Source: Tildeniella torsiva UHER 1998/13D
GTDB taxonomy: Bacteria > Cyanobacteriota > Cyanobacteriia > Phormidesmidales > Phormidesmidaceae
Reading direction: 5' to 3'
NCBI GenBank assembly: GCA_019358835.1
Contig: JAHHIH010000005.1
Coordinates: forward strand, 1 to 49,466
DNA length: 49,466 bases
Positions 17,623 to 26,572 of the stretch are shown in pieces. Each line of letters begins with the position of its first letter. Position 1 is the first letter of the stretch. A model generated the notes under the pieces. The model was not told the DNA's origin, did no database searches, and saw nothing but the letters and a program-made list of their open reading frames with translations. A program made the position numbers and the translations under genes.

Positions 17623-19335
17623 ATGGTGACGACTTTTCTGCGATCGCTGCTCCCTGGCCAGCCCCCGACGGCCGCCAGCCTCAAGACCCTGGCGCAGGCG
17701 GTCAACGGCCAGCTTGCGACCCAGCGAACGGGGCTGCCGCTGGTCGTACCGCGCCGCGACATTCCCATGAACTACCGGGTGTGGGGGCTGAAGTTTGGCA
17801 GCCAGGACAATGAGGTGCTGACTTCGGTGGGGGCGATCGCCGATCGGTTTCAGCGCGACGGTGTTGACGGTCGCCTGCTAATTTTGGGTGAGGCGGGCGT
17901 CGGCAAAACCCATACGCTGCTAGCGGTGGGCGAAATATTGGTAAAACACGGTGGGCCGGTGCCGGTGCTCGTAGATGTGTCGGCCTGGGCAGGAGAAACG
18001 ATGCGCGAGTGGCTGATAGCCACCCTGTGGCGCGAGTATCGGGTGGCCAAAGCCGACGCCAGCTATTGGATCGACAATGCCCAGCTCACGCTACTCATCG
18101 ACGGGTTTGACCACCTGCCCACCGCCCAAAAACGCAGGTGCGCCGCTGCGATCGAAACCCTGCTGCGCAGCAACCCCAACCAAACCGCGCTACTCTGCTG
18201 CCGCCGACAGGTGCTGGAGTCGTCGGGGTTGACCTTTGACCAGTTCAACGGTGGCATCAATATCATTCCTCTAGCGGCTCAGCAGGTCAAAGACTACGTG
18301 GTGGCACAAAATCGGGCCGAGCTGTGGCCAGTGATCAAGGGCAGCAAGCTGCTTCAGCAGTTGGCGAGGCTACCCTTGGTGCTAAATCTGCTGGTGGCGA
18401 TGCCCAACCTGGCGGTGCCCCCCCTACGTAGTCGAGCCGATCTAGTCAAGCGATATTTGGATGAGGGGATAGCCAAGGCCAAAGGCGATTCAGCCCAGCA
18501 CCGAGCCGCCCTAGGCTGGGTGGCCGAGCAGCTCAGCCAGCGCCCCCGCACCTTTTATTTAGATGACCTGGATCGGGGCTGGCTGCCCGAGCCGCGTCAG
18601 TTGCTCTACCGACTGCTGGTGGGGATAGCGATCGCCCTGATCATGGGGCTAGTGGGGGGCAACCTGCTGCTGGGGGTGGCCCTAGGGCTGATGGCCTCTC
18701 AAATTGATTTGGAAAGTTTTCCCTATATTCGGCTGGGGCTAGCGATCGCCCCCCTGGGTCGCCTCATATCCCTAGCGCTCACCTGCGGCGGGCTTGCCCT
18801 CGTGCTGGGTCTAGGTTTTGGCACCGTAGCCGCCTTGATCCTGAGTCCCTTTGGCCGTGGGATGGTCGGGTTTGGCGGGGCCGGGGCGGTCGGAGCTGTG
18901 ATCGGCTGGAGCTTGGGGCTTCTAGGACTGCTGGGGAGTGGCGTGCCAGGATCGGCCCAAAGTCGTCAGACCCCCAATCAAGATATGACCCTGGCTCTGC
19001 GGAATACGGTGGTGCTGGTGGCGGTGCTGGGCGCGATCGTGGGGCTGCTGTTGGTAGTGCCAGCGATCGCGAGCGGTCAACCGCCGCTGACGCTGCTACC
19101 CCTCAGCCGTCTGCGGCTGATCGTCGGGTGCCTGGTGATTCTGGCGCTGTGGTTATCTTTTAGCTTGCAGCACGGCCTGGTGCGCCTGCTGTTGGCGGGC
19201 AAGCAGGGTCTACCGCTCAGCGCGCGCCCCTGGCTGGAGACTTTGGTAAAAGCTGGGCTGCTACGACGCCTCGGCGGCGGCTACAGCTTTGGCCACGAAG
19301 AGCTGCGTCAGGCCATCGCACCCGAGAAAACTTAG
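17623..19335 (+). CDS. membrane-anchored NACHT-family NTPase
   Basis: 570 residues from ATG 17623, just after the rhodanese stop. A NACHT/STAND NTPase spans about 30-330: Walker A LILGEAGVGKTHT near 89-96, and Walker B LTLLIDGFDHL with Asp160. About residues 335-530 hold six or so membrane helices rich in Gly and Leu. The final GLLRRLGGGYSFGHEELRQA resembles the 'F(I/G)H' winged-helix piece that normally follows a NACHT directly, so the membrane block looks inserted before it. STAND NTPases act as switches in signalling or defence; the input here is unknown. The frame is open further upstream inside the rhodanese gene, but without similarity. Confidence 0.75.
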   Translation: MVTTFLRSLLPGQPPTAASLKTLAQAVNGQLATQRTGLPLVVPRRDIPMNYRVWGLKFGSQDNEVLTSVGAIADRFQRDGVDGRLLILGEAGVGKTHTLLAVGEILVKHGGPVPVLVDVSAWAGETMREWLIATLWREYRVAKADASYWIDNAQLTLLIDGFDHLPTAQKRRCAAAIETLLRSNPNQTALLCCRRQVLESSGLTFDQFNGGINIIPLAAQQVKDYVVAQNRAELWPVIKGSKLLQQLARLPLVLNLLVAMPNLAVPPLRSRADLVKRYLDEGIAKAKGDSAQHRAALGWVAEQLSQRPRTFYLDDLDRGWLPEPRQLLYRLLVGIAIALIMGLVGGNLLLGVALGLMASQIDLESFPYIRLGLAIAPLGRLISLALTCGGLALVLGLGFGTVAALILSPFGRGMVGFGGAGAVGAVIGWSLGLLGLLGSGVPGSAQSRQTPNQDMTLALRNTVVLVAVLGAIVGLLLVVPAIASGQPPLTLLPLSRLRLIVGCLVILALWLSFSLQHGLVRLLLAGKQGLPLSARPWLETLVKAGLLRRLGGGYSFGHEELRQAIAPEKT

Positions 19336-19583
19336 GGCGATCGCTAACTCTGTTGGCTAGGCGTCATCTGAATCGCGCGGTAATGCGTACAGTAGCCGGG
19401 TAGAGGTATGGCCCCGCTAACCAATTCTGCTGCCAAGGCCCACGTCTGGATTGCGCACACTTTGTCCCTGCCTCTGCTCAGGCGGCTCTCAGATGAGTCA
19501 GCCAAAATTGACTGGACGGCGCAGCCCGGTTGGTTTGGCCTGGGGTTGCGCCCGCCGCTTCTGCCCTTTACCGTCAATTAGCC

Positions 19584-21893
19584 ATGCCGTCTCTCTCCAG
19601 GTCTGTTTCTAAGCCGACCGCCAAGGCTACCCCGCGCCCCCCGGTGCGTTGGGCAACGTTTGTGATGGCCGCCACCGTGGGGCTCTCAGCAGCCATTGTG
19701 CTGGCCTGGTTTGCGGGCGAGGCGAGAATTACCAAAATTTTTGCCCAGCTTCAGGTGTTGCAGAATCAGCCCCCCATGTGGCTCGAAGTGCCCATGGTGA
19801 CAGTTCAGTATCTAGTGGCTCCCACCGTGCTGCTGCTGCTGCTGGCCTTGGCCATTACCCGCATTTCGCCCCGGCCTCGGCCCTGGTCGCGGTGCATTGT
19901 GATCAGTATTTTGCTGGTTTTGGTGGCCCGCTATCTCGTCTGGCGCTGCCTCTCTACCCTCAATCTGGCATCGCCCCTAGAGGGCACCTTTAGCCTGCTG
20001 CTGCTGGCAGTAGAGCTGTTTGGCCTGACCGTCAGCATTATTCAACTGCTGCTGCTGCTGCGGGTGCGCGATCGCCACACCCAGGCCGATGTGCTAGAGC
20101 ACGATGTCATTGAGGGGTGCTACCAGCCCTTGGTAGATGTGTTCATCCCCACCTACGATGAACCGGCTTTTATTTTGCGCCGCACCATTATCGGGTGTCA
20201 GGCAATGGACTACCCGCGCAAAACCGTTTACCTGCTCGACGACACCCGCCGTCCTGAAATCAAAGCCCTGGCGGCAGAGTTGGGATGCCAGTACCTGACT
20301 CGCCCCGACAACCACCACGCCAAGGCGGGCAACCTCAACCACGCCCTCGAACTCACCCAGGGAGAGCTAATCGCCTCCTTCGATGCCGACTTTGTGCCAA
20401 CGCGCAATTTTCTCTGCCGCACTGTCGGCTTTTTTCAAAACCTTAAGGTGGGGCTGGTGCAGACCCCCCAGAGCTTTTACAACCCCGACCCCATCGCCCG
20501 CAACCTGGGCCTAGAGGGGGTGTTGACCCCCGATGAAGAGGTCTTTTACCGCCAGATTCAGCCCATGCGAGATGGGTCGGGCAGCGTGGTCTGCGCTGGC
20601 ACCTCGTTTGTGGTGCGCCGCAGTGCCCTAGAAGACAGCGGTGGATTTGTCACTGAATCGCTTAGCGAAGACTACTTTACCGCCATCCAAATAGCGGCCC
20701 GAGGCAACGAGGTAATTTATCTAGACGAACAGCTCAGCGCTGGGCTCGCCACCGAAAATATTTCGGCCCACGTTACCCAGCGGCTGCGGTGGGCCAGGGG
20801 CACCCTCCAGGCGTTTTTTATCGACTCCAACCCCCTGACCATTCCAGGGCTATCCCCGCTTCAGCGGCTGGGGCATTTAGAAGGGCTGATGAACCAGTTG
20901 GGCAGCATTCCCCGCCTGGTGCTGTTGCTCATGCCCCTGGCCTACTCGTTTCTCAATGTGGTGCCGATTCAGGCCAACACCCGCGAAGTGCTGTATTTCT
21001 TTTTGCCCTACTACCTGGTGCAACTCACCGTCTTTGCCTGGCTCAACCACTACTCCCGCTCGGCGCTGCTCTCTGATATTTACTCGGTGGTGCTGGTGTT
21101 TCCCCTGGCGGCGACGGTGGTGCAAGCCCTCGTTAGACCGTTTGCGAAGGGCTTTGACGTCACTCCCAAGGGCACGTCTAACCAAAGGTTTCAGTTTAAC
21201 TGGCAGCTGAGTCTGCCCCTGGTGATTTTGTTTGGGCTCACCGCCATCAGCCTGTGGCGCAACCTGGGCCTGTGTCTGATGGCCGGATGGGGCAGCGACA
21301 GCTACGACCTCCAGGCTAAGGGGCTGGCCCTGGGTTGGATGTGGAGCGCCTACAACCTGGGGATGATTGCGATCGCCCTGCTGATCTTGCTCGACGTGCC
21401 TCGCCCCGACCCCCACGTGTGGCTCGATCTGCGCCGGGTGGTGAAGCTATCGCCCCGGCTGTTTCCGTCGGCATTGGGCGATCGCCCCACGCCCACCGAT
21501 AGCCCTGCCCCCAAAACCTGGTGGGGCATTACCACGCTGATGTCAGAAGCCGGGGTCGAGGTCGCCCTCACCCAGCAGGCATCCCCAGAGCACCCCCTCA
21601 GCGTAGGGATGGCGGTAGATTTAGAAATTGCCGAGGAGGCGATCGCCCTGGAGGGCATAGTCACCGCCATAAATGACAAAGATGACGTTCCCCACCTGCG
21701 GGTGCAGTTTGGCCCCATGGCCCCCGCCACCTACCGCACCCTGGTCACCACCTTGTTTTGCCGCCCCGGCCAATGGAGGCGGTGGAATAGCCCCGGCGAG
21801 CTGCAATCGATCGGGCTGCTGCTGCGGGTGCTGTTTTGGCCACGCCCCTTGCACAGCCGCAGTCCTAAGGCTGTAGCTGTGGCCAAAGGGTAA
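19584..21893 (+). CDS. cellulose synthase-like family 2 glycosyltransferase
   Basis: 769 residues from ATG 19584. After three or four N-terminal helices the GT2 domain shows PLVDVFIPTYDEP, LLDDTRRPEI, NLNHALELTQGELIASFDAD (DxD), SLSEDYFTAI (the catalytic Asp region) and QRLRWARGTLQ (the Q(Q/R)xRW motif), then more helices and a C-terminal PilZ-like beta domain. This is the architecture of BcsA-type processive synthases that make and export beta-glucan. The C-terminal domain lacks a visible RxxxR c-di-GMP motif, so PilZ control is doubtful. No bcsB or cellulase is adjacent, as is usual in cyanobacteria. The polymer made is not certain. The gap 19336-19583 shows no supported gene. Confidence 0.85.
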   Translation: MPSLSRSVSKPTAKATPRPPVRWATFVMAATVGLSAAIVLAWFAGEARITKIFAQLQVLQNQPPMWLEVPMVTVQYLVAPTVLLLLLALAITRISPRPRPWSRCIVISILLVLVARYLVWRCLSTLNLASPLEGTFSLLLLAVELFGLTVSIIQLLLLLRVRDRHTQADVLEHDVIEGCYQPLVDVFIPTYDEPAFILRRTIIGCQAMDYPRKTVYLLDDTRRPEIKALAAELGCQYLTRPDNHHAKAGNLNHALELTQGELIASFDADFVPTRNFLCRTVGFFQNLKVGLVQTPQSFYNPDPIARNLGLEGVLTPDEEVFYRQIQPMRDGSGSVVCAGTSFVVRRSALEDSGGFVTESLSEDYFTAIQIAARGNEVIYLDEQLSAGLATENISAHVTQRLRWARGTLQAFFIDSNPLTIPGLSPLQRLGHLEGLMNQLGSIPRLVLLLMPLAYSFLNVVPIQANTREVLYFFLPYYLVQLTVFAWLNHYSRSALLSDIYSVVLVFPLAATVVQALVRPFAKGFDVTPKGTSNQRFQFNWQLSLPLVILFGLTAISLWRNLGLCLMAGWGSDSYDLQAKGLALGWMWSAYNLGMIAIALLILLDVPRPDPHVWLDLRRVVKLSPRLFPSALGDRPTPTDSPAPKTWWGITTLMSEAGVEVALTQQASPEHPLSVGMAVDLEIAEEAIALEGIVTAINDKDDVPHLRVQFGPMAPATYRTLVTTLFCRPGQWRRWNSPGELQSIGLLLRVLFWPRPLHSRSPKAVAVAKG

Positions 21894-21971
21894 ACCATTC
21901 GAGCCGAAACAATCTATGATGGCGGCTATCACATTCCCCATCCTCCCGCTGTCGCCCTTCGTTTCCACCCT

Positions 21972-22193
21972 ATGCAGATCATCTACGACCCCGATCGCGA
22001 CATCCTGCAAATTGCCTTTAACCAGCGCGAAGTCGGCGAAACCGCCCGCATTTCGCCCAACCTCATTCTCGACTACGACGACGACGGCATGATTGTCGGG
22101 CTTGAGCTGCGCGAGGCCTCGCGCCGGGTTGACAACCCTCTATCGGTCACCTTTACGGTGGGCGACGCCGACCTCGAAAAGCCCCAGCCATAA
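21972..22193 (+). CDS. DUF2283 domain-containing protein
   Basis: 73 residues. IIYDPDRDILQIAFNQREV, then ILDYDDDGMIVGLELREAS is the complete small beta-rich DUF2283 fold. Function unknown; members are common in cyanobacteria, often near toxin-antitoxin genes, but no partner is adjacent here. Its stop codon touches the A-run of the terminator that serves the facing heat-shock gene. Confidence 0.85.
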   Translation: MQIIYDPDRDILQIAFNQREVGETARISPNLILDYDDDGMIVGLELREASRRVDNPLSVTFTVGDADLEKPQP

Positions 22194-22216
22194 AAAAGGG
22201 GAGGCATTGCCTCCCC
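22192..22216 (-). terminator. terminator of the small heat-shock gene
   Basis: Minus strand: GGGGAGGC and GCCTCCCC (plus 22209-22216 and 22198-22205) form an 8-bp stem with a 3-base loop, followed by six T's (22197-22192). It lies 61 bases past the hsp20 stop and abuts the DUF2283 stop. Confidence 0.8.
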
Positions 22217-22276
22217 GGTCATCATGACGTACTCTCAAACATCAACCGCTAGCGCAGAGACATCGCTTGCTCTGAC

Positions 22277-22753
22277 CTAGGCTTCGCCTGCTTCGATGGC
22301 GGGGCTTGCAGTGCCACCCAGGCTGATTTTGACCACCTTATTGCGAGCTTCAACCACCTTGGGCAGGGTCAGGGTCAGCACGCCGTCGGTGAAGTTGGCT
22401 TCTACGCTGTCGTTTTGCACGGCATCGGGCAGGTTGACTAAGCGCTGGAAGCTGCCGTAGCGGGTGTCGTCGTAAAGCACTTGGGTGCCTTCTTCGGCGG
22501 GGGCTGCGGGAGCCTGACGGATGCCGCCAATGGAGACGCTGTCAGCGGTGACCTGCACGTCGAGGTCGGCGGCGGTGACGCCCACGAGGTGAATGGTGAG
22601 CACAAAGTCGTTGCCGCGATCGACGAGGCGAATGGCGGGTGCCCAATCGGCCTTGGTCAGGGCTTCGCTGGTGAGGTCGCCGAACACATCGTTAATTTGG
22701 CGACGAATGGCGTTGATTTCGGTAATGGGGTCTAGGTAGCGACGAATAATCAT
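22277..22753 (-). CDS. hspA: Hsp20/alpha-crystallin small heat-shock protein
   Basis: 158 residues. The alpha-crystallin domain spans about 38-140, with APAIRLVDRGNDFVLTIHLVGV and the hallmark GVLTLTLPKV near the end; the N-terminal arm is short and the C-terminal tail is Ala/Glu-rich. It is an ATP-independent chaperone that forms oligomers and protects membranes and phycobilisomes in heat and light stress. AGGAGG lies 10 bases before the ATG, the strongest ribosome site in the window. The GGT/ACC pair around it could form a weak thermosensor-like hairpin. I see no CIRCE element upstream. Confidence 0.93.
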   Translation of the reverse strand: MIIRRYLDPITEINAIRRQINDVFGDLTSEALTKADWAPAIRLVDRGNDFVLTIHLVGVTAADLDVQVTADSVSIGGIRQAPAAPAEEGTQVLYDDTRYGSFQRLVNLPDAVQNDSVEANFTDGVLTLTLPKVVEARNKVVKISLGGTASPAIEAGEA

Positions 22754-22997
22754 GGGTATTTAACCTCCTGGTACTTGCCTTTTCAAACTGCTAAAGTCAA
22801 TCGGGTCAAGCGTTTGAGCTTTCACTCTCTACAACTACTATGGTGCGTCAGGATTTTCTATACCTAAAGTGGTAGGAACCCTACTGGGGTGGCGAATTTC
22901 CCTCCCGTACTGGGGTGTGGGGTGAACCGTACTGGGTGCGATCGCACTGCAAAGCATTGCAGGGGGCGCGATCGTTAATGCGAGGGCGGCGATCGCA

Positions 22998-23170
22998 ATT
23001 GCAGCTCAATGACATGCCGTTGCAGGGTAGTGATATGCCATTGCAGCCTGTTGACATGTCATTGCAGCCCATTGATATGCGATTGCAGCTCGATGACATA
23101 GCATTGCAGCCCTTGGACATGTAATTGCGGCCCGGTGATATGCGATCGCAGGGCGGTGATATGCCATTGC
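22998..23170. repeat. array of eight 21-bp tandem repeats
   Basis: Eight degenerate units start at 22998, 23019, 23040, 23061, 23082, 23103, 23124 and 23145, plus a final ATTGC. Each has the form ATTGCAGC...TGAYATGCC; the middle 4-5 bases vary most. The unit is seven codons, so the array reads as heptapeptides on the plus strand (LQPxDMx type, broken by TAA at 23122) and on the minus strand (GCNxMS type, open). It sits 75 bases before the NACHT-TIR gene. There is no spacer structure, so it is not a CRISPR. Confidence 0.9.
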
Positions 23171-23243
23171 CGCGAGATCTAACGCCCAAAATTCTCTGGG
23201 AGTACCATAGCGATAAGGATGTCTCCCTTAGCCCCACCCCGGT

Positions 23244-26200
23244 ATGGATCGCGCCCAGCTTTTCGATGCCCTCAGCCATCTGTCGACTCAAGACTTTGAG
23301 CGGCTGCTGGTTGCGGTGAATATGCCCAGAATGAACCGGGCCGGAACCTCTGCGAAAATTGGCGAACAGGTCAGCGCTTTCTTGGAATGGGCCGATAGTA
23401 GGATCGGGCCAGGAATAGATGAGGTTCAAGACTACCTCAACAAGTTGGAGAAGGGCACCCTACACACCGCCTTTGATTTCTCCGGCTATTTGCAAGCTAT
23501 CTGCGGCGACTCTCGCTATCAGCTAGTGCGCGACCTCTATACCCAAACCGAAGTGCTGATTCCACTTGAGGCTGAAACCGTAGAGCAGAAGTCGCCAACA
23601 GAAGATGCTAATCGCGGGGCCGAACAAACTCCGCAAAAAGTAGAGCGCTTTCCGGTGGTAGAAGGGCTACGAAAGTATGCTTTAGGCGAACAACGTCAAC
23701 ATCTACTGCTGGCAGGGCGACCTGGCTCAGGCAAATCGACGACGCTAAAGCGGTTGCTGATCGAACTGGCCGAGGCATCACTAGGCCAGCCGCAGTTTGT
23801 GCCCGTGTATGTGCAGCTCAAGGGCGATCGCTCCATCTACGATCTAATCATCGCCGAATTCCGCCGAGCTAAGGTGCGGGTCACGCCAGAGCTACTGGAT
23901 GATTGGTTATTACAAGACTATCTGTTGCTACTGCTAGATGGCATCAACGAAATCCCCTCCGACGAGCAGCGACGCAAGCTGCAAGAGTTTCGCGAAGATA
24001 ACCTCACCGTACCAATGATTTTTACCACCCGCAATTTGGCCGTGGGGGGCGACCTAGGCATAGGTAAGCGGTTGGAAATGCGCCCCCTGAGAGAACTCCA
24101 AATGCGGGAGTTTGTGCAAAGGTACTTGCCCAACCACGCCGATACGTTGCTTCGACAGCTCAAAGACCGCCTGCGAGAAGTGGCCGAGACCCCTCTACTG
24201 CTAAAAATGCTCTGCGATGTCTTTGACCCCGCGACCGGGCAAATACCTCAGAGCAAGGGAGAGTTGTTTCGCCTGTTTGATGCCAAGTATGACAAGTTTA
24301 AGGGGCTTGCTGCCGTCTCTGAAGACTTTCGACGGTTTAAGCCGGAGCTGTTGCAACACTTGGCCTTTTGTATGTTGCAGGGTGACCCAGTCAAGCCTAC
24401 CGAGCCTTGGCTGACGCTAGATCGCAATAGGGCAGAGAGGCTTTTAGAAGCGTATCTAACTGGCCGAGTAGAGGCCCCAGGGCAACGGGCTAAAGAATGG
24501 CTGGAAGATTTGCTAGAGCATCACCTACTGCAAGTTGCCACAGACCCTAGGGAAATTGAATTTCACCACCAGCTTTTTCAGGAATACTACGCAGCGGAGG
24601 CGTTGCTATTGAAGTTACCTAAGTTGCTTGAGGATGAGGCTAAATTCAAGCGAGACTACCTCAACCTTTTGAAGTGGACAGAAGCGATCGCCTTAGCAGT
24701 GAAACTTTTTGGCGACAAGCAGGATCGCGCTCGCATTATTGAGCTAGCTTTGGAAGTCGACCTAGGCTTAGAAGAGAGACTAGCAGATTCAATAGATAAG
24801 GATTCACCTCAAGAAATAGACAATCTACTTTCTCAACTAGACAATTCAGACGGGAAAGATAAAATCAGTGTCATAAATTATCTTGGTTCTTTCGAAGAAA
24901 TAGATGAGGTTTTTCGCAAAATAAAAGAATATATAAATAGTTCTAGTCCGGAAATCAGGAGAGCTTCCTTGACTTCGCTATATAGGATTAGCCCAAATAA
25001 GGCGAAGCCTTATATTTTATCTTGCTTGAACATCGGCGATTTGCACATCGCAAAGAGAATCCTAGTTCTAGCAGCTCAATCTAAAGATGCTTCCTTTTTG
25101 CCATATACTCTTTCCCTGATTGAAGATCTACTCATTAGAAAGATAGATTTAGAAATGGTAGCACTTGCTTCCTATTATCTTGGTGAGATAGGTGGAGATA
25201 ATGAAGTCAATATACTGGTCAAACTAACCGATAATAATAACCACTTCATTAAGTGGGCAGCCGCTCAATCATTAGGAAGAACTGGGAGCCCTCAGGCATC
25301 ACTGCGTTTGCAGAGAGCCATTGATGAAGGCGATTATGATCTTTTTAGCCTCATGGTTGATCAAGATTTTCAGGATGTGGAAGATTTTGTAGCAAGCGCT
25401 GAGATGCAATCTTTCATGCTGAGTCTTTTGAACCATAAAAACAGTAAGACTCGTGAGTCTTCTGCGATTTTTTTGGGGCGATTAGGAGATAGAAGGGCAA
25501 TACCTTACCTCATAAATATACTGGATAGCAATGACCCTTTTGCCAGAGGTTCGTCCGCTGAGATTTTGAGAATTTTGGAAGCGAAAGAAAGTATTCCCTC
25601 TTTGCTAAAATTACTGAAAAAAGAGAAAAATAATTCGGTTATTGGCCATTTGCTACGCACCCTAGGGAGACTAGGATGTCAAGATACGATTCCTTTTCTT
25701 GTAAAATTTTCGTCTCATGAGGATGTTTGGATCCGCTGTAGTGTAGCTGACGCTTTCGGCTTTCTAAAGTGTCAAGAAGGAATTTCAGTTCTATTCAAGC
25801 TTCTCGATGATGATGATGGAGATGTATGCTGCAACTCAGCACACGCTCTCGGAGGTTTTAGTACTAAACACCTCGAAGTAATCCTTCCTAAACTTCAGGA
25901 AATCATGCGGATCTCCGGTGACAATGGATGCATTGAGGAAGCCATTATCAATCTTCAGAGTAAATGTAAATTTTATAATTTTGAAGTTGCTCGAGGGATT
26001 ATACCTCTAGGCAAAATCATTTCCCTCTACCTCTCGTATGCCCCCGCCGACAAAGCTCTGCAAATCCAACTGGCCAACCACATCACCCTACTCGAACGCC
26101 AGGGCGTCATCACTAGCTGGAGCAGCCACCAAATTCTCCCCGGCAGCGATCGCACCCAAACCATCCACCAGCAGCTCAACACCGCCGACATCATTCTGCT

Positions 26201-26492
26201 GCTGATCAGCCCCGATGCGATCGCTGACGACACCTGCTACCACCTCGAAACTCAGCGTGCGATCGAGCGACACCAGTCTGGCGAGGCCCGCGTCATCCCC
26301 ATATTGCTGCGCCCCGTAGACTGGCAGGGTGCCCCCTTCAGCCAGCTCGATGTACTGCCCAAAAACCACCAGCCCGTCACCACTTGGCCAAACCAAGACC
26401 AAGCTTTTCAGGAGATTGCTGAAGGCATTCGCACCGTGGCAATGGAGATGAGAAGAGAGAAAGGCAACTCCGGCAAAGTGGATGCACTCTAG
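23244..26492 (+). CDS. EAD-NACHT-HEAT-TIR STAND protein (putative immune sensor)
   Basis: 1082 residues. Residues 1-70 look like an effector-associated (death-like) domain: short helices, FERLLVAVNMP, then QVSAFLEWADSR. The NACHT NTPase spans about 130-480: Walker A AGRPGSGKST at 157-166, Walker B LLLLLDGINEI with Asp232, and an IEFHHQLFQEYYAAE winged-helix end. About 500-920 are HEAT-type repeats, e.g. TRESSAIFLGRLGDRRAIPYL. About 923-1070 form a TIR domain: ISLYLSYAPADKA, IILLLISPDAIADDTCYHLE with a candidate catalytic Glu, and RVIPILLRPVDWQG. Such proteins sense an invader through the repeats and fire the TIR, often by NAD breakdown. The HEAT part is AT-rich and lacks HIP1. The target is unknown. 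Confidence 0.88.
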   Translation: MDRAQLFDALSHLSTQDFERLLVAVNMPRMNRAGTSAKIGEQVSAFLEWADSRIGPGIDEVQDYLNKLEKGTLHTAFDFSGYLQAICGDSRYQLVRDLYTQTEVLIPLEAETVEQKSPTEDANRGAEQTPQKVERFPVVEGLRKYALGEQRQHLLLAGRPGSGKSTTLKRLLIELAEASLGQPQFVPVYVQLKGDRSIYDLIIAEFRRAKVRVTPELLDDWLLQDYLLLLLDGINEIPSDEQRRKLQEFREDNLTVPMIFTTRNLAVGGDLGIGKRLEMRPLRELQMREFVQRYLPNHADTLLRQLKDRLREVAETPLLLKMLCDVFDPATGQIPQSKGELFRLFDAKYDKFKGLAAVSEDFRRFKPELLQHLAFCMLQGDPVKPTEPWLTLDRNRAERLLEAYLTGRVEAPGQRAKEWLEDLLEHHLLQVATDPREIEFHHQLFQEYYAAEALLLKLPKLLEDEAKFKRDYLNLLKWTEAIALAVKLFGDKQDRARIIELALEVDLGLEERLADSIDKDSPQEIDNLLSQLDNSDGKDKISVINYLGSFEEIDEVFRKIKEYINSSSPEIRRASLTSLYRISPNKAKPYILSCLNIGDLHIAKRILVLAAQSKDASFLPYTLSLIEDLLIRKIDLEMVALASYYLGEIGGDNEVNILVKLTDNNNHFIKWAAAQSLGRTGSPQASLRLQRAIDEGDYDLFSLMVDQDFQDVEDFVASAEMQSFMLSLLNHKNSKTRESSAIFLGRLGDRRAIPYLINILDSNDPFARGSSAEILRILEAKESIPSLLKLLKKEKNNSVIGHLLRTLGRLGCQDTIPFLVKFSSHEDVWIRCSVADAFGFLKCQEGISVLFKLLDDDDGDVCCNSAHALGGFSTKHLEVILPKLQEIMRISGDNGCIEEAIINLQSKCKFYNFEVARGIIPLGKIISLYLSYAPADKALQIQLANHITLLERQGVITSWSSHQILPGSDRTQTIHQQLNTADIILLLISPDAIADDTCYHLETQRAIERHQSGEARVIPILLRPVDWQGAPFSQLDVLPKNHQPVTTWPNQDQAFQEIAEGIRTVAMEMRREKGNSGKVDAL

Positions 26493-26572
26493 GGCAAAGG
26501 CGCGATCGCATTTCTCGAAGGCGTCAGCGAAGATGTGAAGTAACCATCGTTAAACTAAGCGGACTCATAACT

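Noticed and set aside
19344..19577. 77-codon minus-strand frame in the same gap
   Set aside because: No recognisable domain or ribosome site and it faces both neighbours; probably chance in GC-rich DNA.
19408..19581. 57-codon frame just before the glycosyltransferase
   Set aside because: It ends 2 bases before the next start, but its ribosome site is too close (1 base) and no family is recognised, so it is not called a gene.
22998..23170. Possible CRISPR array
   Set aside because: Units are contiguous and degenerate with no spacers, and no cas genes are present.
22881..23429. 182-codon minus-strand frame over the 21-bp repeats
   Set aside because: It is kept open by the repeat unit and overlaps the start of the NACHT-TIR gene; the non-repeat parts look like shadow sequence. 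Kept only as a repeat observation.
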